In this document: in pieces, positions 1 through 7,500 of the stretch
Layout of the letters: each line of letters starts with the position of its first letter
How positions within the stretch are numbered: position 1 is the first letter of the stretch
Origin: an uncultured Prevotella sp.
GTDB taxonomy: Bacteria > Bacteroidota > Bacteroidia > Bacteroidales > Bacteroidaceae
DNA length: 10,060 bases
Direction of reading: 5' to 3'
NCBI GenBank assembly: GCA_946625715.1
Contig: CAMOTK010000060.1
Coordinates: forward strand, 1-10,060
The notes under the pieces: model-generated
What the model saw: only the letters and a program-made list of their open reading frames with translations
The model's database searches: none
What the model was told of the DNA's origin: nothing
Made by a program: the position numbers and the translations under genes

Positions 1-280
1 CATCGTCGCTGACCACCAAGAGGCGTTGCTGGTCGATGTTCTCCTTGTTGAGCCAGTAGCGCACGGCATTGCCGCTGAGGTTCATATACGTCGACGGCTT
101 CAGCAGAAAGACTTTACGCCCCTTGAGCGTGGTCTCTCCGATGAAGCCGTAGCGTTTGTCTTCAAAAACGATATTGGATGCTTTCGCAAAAGCATCCAAT
201 ACCATGAAACCTGTATTGTGGCGGGTCAACTCGTACTCGGGGCCGATGTTGCCCAAACCAACAATGAGATATTTGTCCAT
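1..280 (-). CDS. pth: Peptidyl-tRNA hydrolase, N-terminal 93 residues (C-terminus outside the window)
   Basis: Pth cleaves the ester bond of peptidyl-tRNAs released prematurely from ribosomes and so recycles tRNA in the cytosol. The minus-strand translation starts [20 protein letters not shown] at the ATG whose complement lies at 278-280. It carries the family signature GLGN-G-EY--TRHN-G near residues 8-24, then [10 protein letters not shown] at 61-70 and the VVSDD strand at 89-93 where the window ends. The residues matching the E. coli active site are all present: Asn11, His21, Asn67 and Asp92/93. The usual GNPG motif reads GNIG here, a small variation outside the catalytic set. The gene starts 38 nt after the rplY stop on the same strand, with no terminator between, so the two are probably co-transcribed; both serve translation. 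About half of the usual ~190-residue protein is missing beyond base 1. Confidence 0.95.
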   Translation of the reverse strand, partial: MDKYLIVGLGNIGPEYELTRHNTGFMVLDAFAKASNIVFEDKRYGFIGETTLKGRKVFLLKPSTYMNLSGNAVRYWLNKENIDQQRLLVVSDD

Positions 281-318
281 TCTTTAAGGCTGTTTGCTTT
301 TAGCAGTTAGCATCTGGC

Positions 319-927
319 TTACTGAGCAGCCTCGCCATCAGCAGCGGCAGCAGCAGAGCGAGAAGCACGTGTAGCCTTCACTGAGCAAACGATAACCTCG
401 GGCGATGTGGCAATCTGCAGACCGTCGAAGCTGAGCTGACCAACCTTGATGGCCTTGCCAAGCTGAAGCTCGGTAACGTCGATGTTGAGCACCTCGGGAA
501 TCTGCTTGTAAGGAGCGGTGACGTTGATTTTGCGAATCGACAGGTTCAGCTTACCACCGTCGCGAACACCCTGAGCCAGACCGTTGAGCTTCACGGGGAT
601 ACCCACTGTGATGGCCTTGTCCTCGCTCACCTCGAAGAAGTCGGCGTGCAGCAGAGCGTCGGTCGTGGGGTGGAACTGCAGCTCCTTGATGATGGCCTTG
701 TGAGCCTGACCCTCGATGTCGAGGTTGACCACAAAGACATGGGGCGTGTAGACAGCCTTGCGGAGCTCGGCTGCAGAAGCAGCAAACGAAAGAGCTACGG
801 GCAGACCGTTCTCGTCCTTCTTCTCACCATAAAGATTGCAGGGTACCATTCCTTCCTTGCGGAGCAGCTTGGAAGCCTTCTTACCAACAGCCTCACGATT
901 CTGGGCTTTTACGTTGATTTCTTTCAT
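319..927 (-). CDS. rplY: 50S ribosomal protein L25 (general stress protein CTC form)
   Basis: L25 binds 5S rRNA in the central protuberance of the large ribosomal subunit. At 202 residues this is the long CTC/TL5 form rather than the ~94-residue E. coli form. Residues about 4-93 form the RNA-binding L25 domain, with the R-EG-VPCNLYG segment near 23-34 and the FHPTTDALLHADFFEV segment near 86-101. Residues about 100-185 form the C-terminal TL5 beta domain (VGIPVKLNGLAQGVRDGG, then LNIDVTELQLGKAIKVG). The protein ends in an Ala-rich tail (residues ~188-202) with no predicted fold. The ATG at 925-927 gives the canonical MKEINVKAQNRE start. There is no strong Shine-Dalgarno site, as is usual in this phylum. 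It is transcribed divergently from nusB, probably from the TACCTTTG element at 1029-1036, and continues into pth. Confidence 0.96.
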   Translation of the reverse strand: MKEINVKAQNREAVGKKASKLLRKEGMVPCNLYGEKKDENGLPVALSFAASAAELRKAVYTPHVFVVNLDIEGQAHKAIIKELQFHPTTDALLHADFFEVSEDKAITVGIPVKLNGLAQGVRDGGKLNLSIRKINVTAPYKQIPEVLNIDVTELQLGKAIKVGQLSFDGLQIATSPEVIVCSVKATRASRSAAAAADGEAAQ

Positions 928-1028
928 AATTGTGTTACTCTAAATTAAGTTGTTAATAATAATGTTACTTTGCTTAATTCGCCATCACACGGACTTGTTT
1001 TATCAATGTGCTTTCCGAAAAAGCGGTG

Positions 1029-1036
1029 CAAAGGTA
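1029..1036 (-). promoter_or_regulatory. Putative -7 element of the rplY-pth promoter
   Basis: Read on the minus strand these bases are TACCTTTG, followed by CA. This is a perfect match to the Bacteroidota primary-sigma -7 consensus TAnnTTTG. It would give a leader of about 95 nt before the rplY ATG. I see no convincing TTTG -33 box 17-23 bp upstream; that position is occupied by the AT-rich heptamer array at 1044-1074. The match is seen directly, promoter activity is inferred. Confidence 0.6.
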
Positions 1037-1043
1037 CGAATTA

Positions 1044-1074
1044 TTTATGAATTATGAATTATGAATTACGAATT
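1044..1074. repeat. Tandem 7-bp AT-rich repeat (ATTATGA units)
   Basis: Four consecutive 7-bp units can be read: TTTATGA, ATTATGA, ATTATGA and ATTACGA, followed by ATT. The sequence TACGAATT occurs at both edges (1035-1042 and 1067-1074), so the array is bracketed by an 8-bp direct repeat. It lies in the divergent rplY/nusB intergenic region, directly upstream of the rplY -7 element and about 25 bp before the nusB -33 candidate. Similar heptameric tracts are, from memory, common in Bacteroidales intergenic regions. It could be a simple-sequence expansion or an AT-rich upstream promoter element; the sequence does not decide. Confidence 0.7.
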
Positions 1075-1098
1075 TTTTATAAAAAGAGCGCTTTTTTC

Positions 1099-1129
1099 TT
1101 GGGTAATAGAGGTTTTTTCCTTAAATTTG
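1099..1129 (+). promoter_or_regulatory. Putative promoter of the nusB operon
   Basis: TAAATTTG at 1122-1129 matches the Bacteroidota -7 consensus TAnnTTTG exactly and is followed by C. A TTG at 1099-1101 lies 20 bp upstream, in the range expected for the -33 element. Transcription would start near 1136 and give a leader of roughly 43 nt before the nusB ATG at 1179. No other promoter-like element is obvious between here and DUF5606, in keeping with one operon. Function is inferred from the consensus match alone. Confidence 0.6.
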
Positions 1130-1178
1130 CAAACGAAATAACAACGTTGTAACAAAAAAACTAATTTTAGAGCGATCC

Positions 1179-2117
1179 ATGATCAATAGAGAACTCATTC
1201 GCATAAAGATTGTTCAGTTAACCTACGCGTACTATCAAAACGGTAACAAGAACATCGACACAGCAGAGAAAGAGCTTTTCTTCAGTCTTTCGAAAGCGTA
1301 TGATTTGTATAACTATTTGCTCTCGCTTATAGTGGCTGTCACCAAAGAAGCACGCAGAAGGTTGGAAATAGAGCAGACACGCGCACAGCGTGAGGGTACA
1401 GAGGCACCCTCGCAGAAGTTCGCGCTCAACAGGTTCGCATTGCAGTTGGAAGAAAACAAGCAGCTCTGCGAGTTTGTTGAGACGCAGAAAACCACTTGGG
1501 CCGATTCGCCCGAATTTGTCGGAAAACTCTTCACTCAGATTGCTAACTGCCAGGCCTACAAAGACTACATGGCTTCTGAAGATGACAGCTATGCTGCCGA
1601 CCGCGAGCTCTGGCGCAAGCTCTATCGGATGTTTATCCAGGAAAACGACGACCTCGACCAGTTGCTCGAGGAACAGAGCCTCTACTGGAACGACGACAAA
1701 GAGGTGGTCGACACCTTTGTGCTGAAGACCATCAAGCGCTTTGAGGAAACCAACGGTCCGCGTCAGGAACTGCTGCCGGAGTACGACAGCGAGGAAGAGA
1801 AGGACTACGCCCGCAAGCTGTTTCGTGCCACCATTCTCAATGCCGACGAGTATCAGCGCTTCATGAGCGAGGCTTCGCGCAACTGGGACTTCTCACGATT
1901 GGCCTATATGGACGTGGTCATCATGCAGATTGCCATTGCCGAGATGCTCACCTTCCCCAGCATTCCGCTCAGCGTGACCATCAACGAGTTTGTTGAGCTG
2001 TCGAAGTTCTACTCCACGCCCCGCAGTGGCAGCTACATCAATGGTATGCTCGACGCTATTGCCCGTCATCTGGTGAAGACCGGACGACTGATGAAGCGTA
2101 TGGAAGATAAAAACTGA
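1179..2117 (+). CDS. nusB: Transcription antitermination protein NusB, long Bacteroidota form
   Basis: NusB pairs with NusE (S10) on boxA RNA to promote processive, termination-resistant transcription, chiefly of rRNA operons. The C-terminal part is diagnostic: FPSIPLSVTINEFVELSKFY at about residues 257-276, then STPRSGSYINGMLDAIARHL, matching the classic IP--V-INE-VELAK...-FVNGVLD core. The start MINRELIRIKIVQLTYAYYQ resembles the first NusB helix (RR-AR--A-Q-LY). At 312 residues it is more than twice the ~140 of E. coli NusB. The extra ~150 acidic, charge-rich residues (about 50-205) appear to sit between the early and late helices of the fold rather than before them. The ATG at 1179 is the only sensible start. 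It heads a cluster with yajC (35-nt gap). Confidence 0.92.
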   Translation: MINRELIRIKIVQLTYAYYQNGNKNIDTAEKELFFSLSKAYDLYNYLLSLIVAVTKEARRRLEIEQTRAQREGTEAPSQKFALNRFALQLEENKQLCEFVETQKTTWADSPEFVGKLFTQIANCQAYKDYMASEDDSYAADRELWRKLYRMFIQENDDLDQLLEEQSLYWNDDKEVVDTFVLKTIKRFEETNGPRQELLPEYDSEEEKDYARKLFRATILNADEYQRFMSEASRNWDFSRLAYMDVVIMQIAIAEMLTFPSIPLSVTINEFVELSKFYSTPRSGSYINGMLDAIARHLVKTGRLMKRMEDKN

Positions 2118-2152
2118 AAACAATTATAACGTAATAACAGAATAAAGTAATT

Positions 2153-2473
2153 ATGACACAGATTTTTCTTGCTGCACAGGCAGCACAAGGCGGAGGTGGC
2201 ATGAGCATGATTATCATGTTGGTACTCATGTTTGCCATCATGTGGTTCTTTATGATTCGTCCGCAACAAAAGAAGCAAAAGGAGATTCAGCAGTTCCAAA
2301 ACTCTTTGGCCGAAGGCTCGCAGGTCATCACCGGTGGTGGTATTTATGGTACCGTAAAACGTATCGACCTGGCCAAGAACACCGTCGACGTCGAGATTGC
2401 TCGCGGTGTGGTCATCACCGTCGACAAAGGCTACGTCTTCAAGGATACTGCCAACACTCCTCTCCAGAAATAA
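2153..2473 (+). CDS. yajC: Preprotein translocase accessory subunit YajC
   Basis: YajC is a small single-pass inner-membrane protein that associates with SecDF and the SecYEG translocon. This 106-residue product has a short Ala/Gly-rich N-terminus, one very hydrophobic helix at about residues 17-36 (MSMIIMLVLMFAIMWFFMIR), and then the family hallmark IRPQQKKQKE at about 35-44. The compact cytoplasmic domain follows, with LAEGSQVITGGGIYGTVKRI near 51-70 and a V-VEIARGVVITVDKGYV segment. Length and layout are normal for the family. The start ATG at 2153 lies in an A-rich context without a Shine-Dalgarno site. It sits 35 nt after nusB and 12 nt before the ybbR-like gene, which continues in the same reading frame after the TAA stop. 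Confidence 0.95.
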   Translation: MTQIFLAAQAAQGGGGMSMIIMLVLMFAIMWFFMIRPQQKKQKEIQQFQNSLAEGSQVITGGGIYGTVKRIDLAKNTVDVEIARGVVITVDKGYVFKDTANTPLQK

Positions 2474-2485
2474 ACACATCGGATT

Positions 2486-3505
2486 TTGAGTTTCAAGGTA
2501 CACGATATCTTCCGCACAGTCAGTAATTTCCTGTTCAGTTCCGTGAACAGGGAATTCCTGATTTTTTTATTCTTCTTGTTTCTGTCAGGCATCTTCTGGT
2601 TGCAGATGACGCTCAACGAAACCTATGAGAAGGAGATTCTGGTGCCCTTGAAAATCGTCAATGTGCCACAAAATTCCGTACTCACTTCGTCTGAGGTCGA
2701 TACCCTGCGTGTGACTCTTCGCGACAAAGGCATGGCGCTCTTGCCTTATCTTTTCAGCGGAAGCGTCAAGCCGGTCAGCGCCAATTTCAAGGCATATGTT
2801 CGTGGCAACGACTACGGCGTCATTTCTAATGGCGAACTGAAGTCAATGATTTCGCAGGATTTGGCGGCGTCGACGAAAATTATGAGCGTGAAGCCTGAAC
2901 GACTGGAGTTCTTCTTTAACAACGGCGTCAGCAAGCGCGTGCCAATCAGGTGGAGTGGGCGTGTCATTCCCGAGCATCTCTACTTCATTTCCGGTGTGGA
3001 ATATGCGCCAGACAGTGTCACCGTCTATGCGCCGAAAGACAAGCTCGATAGCATTGTCGTGGCGTATACCGAGACGCTCAACTATGCCAACTTCCGCGAT
3101 ACGCTCAGCATCGACTGCGGTTTCCGCAAGATTGAAGGCGTCAAGTTCCAGCCGGAGCGTCTCAAAGTGACGTTCTTCACCGACGTGCTTTCCGAGGTGG
3201 GCTTCGATGGCGTGCCCATTCAGGGCATCAATCTGCCTGAGGGCAAGACCCTTCGTCTGTTCCCTGCCAAGGTGCGAGTCAATTTCGTGACGGGTGTCAA
3301 CGTGTATCGTCAGCTGAAACCCACCGATTTTGTTGTCGTGGCCGATTACAACGAACTGCTCAGCAATCCGTCGGAGAAGTGTAATATCTATCTGCGCAAG
3401 GTGCCGCATGGCATTTCCCGTGCAACCCTTGCCGTGAAGCAAGTGGACTATCTGATAGAAGAGCAAGGGGCGACCACCAAAGAGCCCGATACCAAGAAGC
3501 CATGA
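2486..3505 (+). CDS. YbbR-domain (CdaR-like) membrane-anchored protein, probable TTG start
   Basis: The 339-residue product has a short cytoplasmic N-terminus, one transmembrane helix at about residues 22-42 (EFLIFLFFLFLSGIFWLQM) and a long extracytoplasmic part with YbbR-type beta repeats. One repeat is clear around VEYAPDSVTVYAPKDKLDSI, and further beta-rich segments run to about residue 325. In Firmicutes the family member CdaR modulates the c-di-AMP cyclase CdaA; no cdaA lies beside it here, so that role is not established. No ATG precedes the membrane helix. The frame is open back to the yajC TAA at 2471-2473, leaving TTG at 2486 as the best start (ATT at 2483 is an alternative). Its TGA overlaps the coaE ATG by 4 nt (ATGA), which suggests translational coupling. 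Confidence 0.85.
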   Translation: MSFKVHDIFRTVSNFLFSSVNREFLIFLFFLFLSGIFWLQMTLNETYEKEILVPLKIVNVPQNSVLTSSEVDTLRVTLRDKGMALLPYLFSGSVKPVSANFKAYVRGNDYGVISNGELKSMISQDLAASTKIMSVKPERLEFFFNNGVSKRVPIRWSGRVIPEHLYFISGVEYAPDSVTVYAPKDKLDSIVVAYTETLNYANFRDTLSIDCGFRKIEGVKFQPERLKVTFFTDVLSEVGFDGVPIQGINLPEGKTLRLFPAKVRVNFVTGVNVYRQLKPTDFVVVADYNELLSNPSEKCNIYLRKVPHGISRATLAVKQVDYLIEEQGATTKEPDTKKP

Positions 3506-4056
3506 AGATAGGAATAACAGGTGGTATCGGCAGTGGCAAAAGCTATGTGTGCAAGTTGCTGGCGGCGCGAGGCATCGTGGTCTACGATTGCGATGCTGCT
3601 GCCAAAAGGCTTATGCACGGCTCGGAGACACTGAGGAGCCGACTGACTGCTCTTATTGGTCCGGACACTTATGTCGACGGACGCCTCAACAAGGCTGTGG
3701 TGACACAGTTCCTCTTGGCTTCAGAGCGCAATGCGAAGGCCGTCGATGCCATCGTTCATCCGGCTGTGTTCCGCGATTTTGAGGAGAGCGGATTGCTGTG
3801 GATGGAGAGCGCTATCATGTTCGAGTCGGGAGCTGACCGCTTGGTCGACCGCGTGGTTGTGGTCACAGCCCCGGAAGAAGTGCGCATCGGGCGCATTATG
3901 CAGCGCGACGGCATCAGCCGCGAGAAAGCACTCGACTGGATACACAAACAGTGGTCGCAAGACGAAGTGCGGCGCAGGGCCGATTACGAAATCGTAAACG
4001 ACGGGCAGACGCCCCTCGAACCCCAAATAGAACAATTGATTAAGAACTTAGAATAA
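3502..4056 (+). CDS. coaE: Dephospho-CoA kinase
   Basis: CoaE phosphorylates the 3'-hydroxyl of dephospho-CoA with ATP, the last step of coenzyme A biosynthesis, in the cytosol. The 184-residue protein opens with MKIGITGGIGSGKSYVCKLL; the P-loop GGIGSGKS is at residues 7-14. It continues with VVYDCDAAAKRLM (the D-D-A-R-like substrate/catalytic segment near 27-38), the VHPAVF motif near 85-90 that is typical of CoaE, and a C-terminal QWSQDEVRRRADYEIVNDG segment with the R--AD--I-N-G signature. It is slightly shorter than the usual 195-205 residues, but no motif is missing. The start overlaps the ybbR-like stop in an ATGA, and the next gene begins 8 nt downstream. Confidence 0.95.
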   Translation: MKIGITGGIGSGKSYVCKLLAARGIVVYDCDAAAKRLMHGSETLRSRLTALIGPDTYVDGRLNKAVVTQFLLASERNAKAVDAIVHPAVFRDFEESGLLWMESAIMFESGADRLVDRVVVVTAPEEVRIGRIMQRDGISREKALDWIHKQWSQDEVRRRADYEIVNDGQTPLEPQIEQLIKNLE

Positions 4057-4064
4057 GAATTATC

Positions 4065-4502
4065 ATGCAACAAACTATTTTAGCTATTGCAGGCAAACCA
4101 GGCCTCTACAAACTGGTATCACGTGGAAACAACAATCTCATCGTCGAGATACTCGACCCGACGCATCGTCGTCTGCCCGCTTTTGCCACCGACCGTATCA
4201 CGTCGTTGGCCGACATCGCCATGTTCACTGAAACAGACGATGTGCCCCTGATGGATGTGCTCGAAAGTCTGAAGACCTTGGAAGAGGGCAAAAAGGCTTC
4301 AATCGATGTGAAGAAAGCCAGCGGCGACCAGCTCCGCGAGTATTTCGCCAAGGTGCTGCCCGAGTTCGACCGTGAGCGTGTGCACAACAGCGACATCAAG
4401 AAACTCATCCAGTGGTACAACATCCTCATTGAGAACGGCATCACCGATTTCAAAGAAGAGATGGCTCCCACTGAGGGCGATAACGTCGACGATCGGAAGT
4501 AA
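4065..4502 (+). CDS. DUF5606 domain-containing protein
   Basis: This 145-residue protein begins MQQTILAIAGKPGLYKLVSR and contains NLIVEILDPTHRRLPAF, the N-terminal pattern I recognise from DUF5606, a small family found mainly in Bacteroidota with no assigned function. It has no signal peptide or membrane helix, so it should be cytosolic. The first ~60 residues look like a beta-rich module (short strands around LYKLVSR, NLIVEIL, RRLPAF). Residues about 60-130 look helical and charged, and the tail is acidic (APTEGDNVDDRK). Its position 8 nt after coaE, as the last gene of the plus-strand cluster, suggests co-expression with coenzyme A synthesis and Sec genes but does not define a role. The stop codon is 2 bp from the stop of the convergent outer-membrane gene. 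Confidence 0.85.
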   Translation: MQQTILAIAGKPGLYKLVSRGNNNLIVEILDPTHRRLPAFATDRITSLADIAMFTETDDVPLMDVLESLKTLEEGKKASIDVKKASGDQLREYFAKVLPEFDRERVHNSDIKKLIQWYNILIENGITDFKEEMAPTEGDNVDDRK

Positions 4503-4504
4503 GC

Positions 4505-7500
4505 TTAGAATCTTCCGCCACCGCCGAAGCCCCCGCCGAAGCCCCCGCCGCCAAATCCGCCTCCGCCACCGCGATTGCCGCGACCACCGCGATTGCCTCC
4601 TTCGGGACGACCCTCACGGAAGTCGCTTTCCACTTCTTGCTGGCGCTCGCGCATTTGGCGGCGGGCTTCTTTTGTGCCGAATAGGTTGAAGCGGTAGATG
4701 GCGTGCAACATTACGTAACTGTTGATGGCGTTGTATTCGTTATCGGTACGCGACATAGCGTTGATGGTGCGCGTCAGGTTCGACTGGCGGTTCAGAATGT
4801 CGTAGAACTGCAGTGTCACAGCAAGCGGCTTTCCCTTGAGGAAACTCTGGGAAATCTGCGCATTCCATAACAATTCGTTTGTATTCAGGTTGCTGTCGCT
4901 ATAACCGCGGCGGCTGCTCATGTTCAGGTCGGTGGTCAGCTGCATGCCCCACGGCAGTTGTACGGTAGTGTTGAAACCGTAGGAGAAAGCCCACGTGTCG
5001 AGGTTCGATGACGGCTGCAGCTCGTTGCGGGCATGCCGGTAGGTCACGCCGCCGCTTACTTCGAATTCGAACCAGTCGTTGCGATAGCTACCGCCCAGTC
5101 GCTCGCCCAGGGTCAGTTCGTTGACGGCGTTCTTGCTCGTCACCTGATCCTTATAGAGGTAGCCCACGCTATGGGCGTAGTTCACCGACGTATTGGTATT
5201 GATGTTGAAGTAGCCCGTCGTGTCGATAGCAGTGTTCATCACAAAGCGTGCGCCGGCGTTCCATGCACCGCTGATGTTCACTGGTTTCGAGATGCGTCCA
5301 CCCGTTTCGGGATTATACTCCACGCGGTTGGTCACGGCGTTGCTCGTGGTCGAGAAGTTGGCGTTGGCATAGACCATGCGCTTGTGCTTCTCGTAGTAGT
5401 TGTTGAATCGTAGGTTGAAGTTCTGCGTGTACGACGGCTTCAGACCGGGGTTACCCAGCGAGATGTTCAGCGGGTTGCTGTCGTCGCGAATGTCGAGCAG
5501 TTGGCTCATCGATGGCTGCGACGTGTTGCCGCGATACTCTATGCGCAGATTGCCGCGCCTGTTGATGCGCCAGCGGAAGTTGGCCGTTGGCGACCAGTTC
5601 ACGACGTTGCGTGTGGTGTCGGTCTCCACGCCCTGATAGCGCTGCATGAAATGTGAGTGCTGTGGTACGACGCGCACGCCGACGTTGAAGTTGTAGGTCT
5701 TCTTGTTCAGTCGGAACATCACCTCGGCCGTGTGGATGTAGTTTTGGTACTGCGAGAAGCGGCTCAGGTCGTCGTCCAGATACTGGTCGAGCGAGAGGGG
5801 CAGCAGTGTGAGATAGTTGTTCCACTGGCGATACTCCTGGGCAACATTGCGCATGTCGATGTGGTAGTTGGGGTCGTCCCAGCCAATGGTGCTGCCTTCC
5901 TTCCACTGTCGCCAGAAGTCGTAGGTTGAGCGGTCGCTCTTCTGGAAACGGTACTGGAAGTCGTAGCTGAACTGCAGGAAGCCACCATCGAAGATGGGTT
6001 CGCTGTAGGTGGTGCGTATGGCGTAGTTCCAGTTTTTCGACGGGGTCAGGTTGTAGCGGTTGGTCTGGTAGACCGAGTCGCCGCCCAGTGAACTGAGCAC
6101 CTGATAAAGCGTCAGGTCGCTTGTCGACATCGACTTCGAGTTGCCATCGTTGTAGTTGGCACTCAGTCGCAATGTGATGTTACGGCCGCGGGAGCCCAGA
6201 CGGCGGTTCAACTGCAGCGAACCACCCAGACGTATCGTTCTGTTGTAGCTCAGCGATCCGCTGTTGCGGCTGTTGATGACCATGTCGTGGTGGTCGGCCA
6301 GCAACTGCTGCAGGTTGTTGCCTGCCAGAGGGTCGCTGACGTAGTTGTAGGGGTCGTCGTTGAACGATGCCGAAGAGCTGGTGCCCTTGCTGTCGTTGGA
6401 GTTCATGCCGAAGGTGGGGCGGAAGGAGATGTTCCACAGCGTATCGGGCGTCCACTCCAGGCGGGCTTGTCCGTTCCAACTGTTGGTGCGAGAATAGTTC
6501 TGGTTGATGGAGTTCGAGAATGAGCTTGCGGCCGACACGAAGTTCTCTGAAGCACGGCGCGACCAGGCGTCGGTGTTCGAGTGGTTCCAGCGCAGACTGC
6601 CGCTGGCCTTTAGCTTGTCCTTCTCCTCATAGTTGATGTTCACGCCCAGCATCTTCGTAGCCGTCTGTCCGTTGCGACCACCGCCGCCCCAGCGTCCGCC
6701 ACTGAAGCCCATGTCGTTGACGTTGTTCATGCTGCCCATGCCCATGATGCGCAGCTTGCTGTTGAACTTGGCGACGTTCAGTTTCTCAGAGTAGCGTTTG
6801 CGCGTACCAACAGCCAGGTCGATGTTGCCGAAGGTGCCGCGGTTCATGCCGCGCTTGATGCCGAAGTCCAGCACCGTCTGCTCCTCGCCGTCGTCCACGC
6901 CCGATATTCGGCTCAGGTCGCTCTTCTCGTCGTAGGCTTTGATGCGCTCAATGATACTTGTCGGCAGGTTCTTGATGGCCGTCTTCGTGTCGCCGGTCAT
7001 GAACTCCTTGCCGTCAACGAGAATCTTCTTCACTTCCTTGCCGTTGATTTTGATGTTGCCCTCGTTGTCGACTTCTGCGCCAGGCAGACGGCGCACCAGG
7101 TCCTCGACCACCGAGCCCTCTGGCGTCATATACGCGCCCGCATTATATATTAATGTGTCTTCCTTCGAGATAACCTTGGCCAACTGAGCCGTCACGGTGG
7201 CGCCCTTCAGCATGATGGCGTCGGGCTCAATGGTGATGGTTCCCAGGCTGACGTCCTTGCCGTTGGCCACGCGTATGCTGCGCGTATAGGTCTTATAGCC
7301 CACGAAAGTGACTTTCACGATGTAGTTGCCATCCTGCGGCGCCGTCATCGAGAATCGTCCTTCGGCATTGGTCAGTGCGTTGGCCACCATCGTACTGTCG
7401 GTTTTGAGCAGTGTAGCCGTAGCCTGAATGACGGCCTCTTTCGGTTCGCCTTCCACCACACGTGCCGAAATCTTTCTTTGGGCCGTTGCCGTCAGCGTCG

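Noticed and set aside
26..310. Plus-strand open frame over the pth start
   Set aside because: The minus strand encodes the Pth signature with all catalytic residues; the plus frame is its shadow.
928..1028. Structured regulatory leader of rplY
   Set aside because: A 7-bp AATTAAG/CTTAATT pairing exists, but it is all A/T apart from one pair, with a loop of over 20 nt; too weak to call a riboregulator.
2843..3466. Open frame of 207 codons on the minus strand opposite the ybbR-like gene
   Set aside because: It lies wholly inside a gene with a convincing membrane helix and YbbR repeats, and its translation shows no recognisable features.
5033..5929. Several plus-strand open frames opposite the outer-membrane barrel gene
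   Set aside because: They are fragmentary, rich in Val/Gly/His and antisense to an uninterrupted 1015-codon gene.
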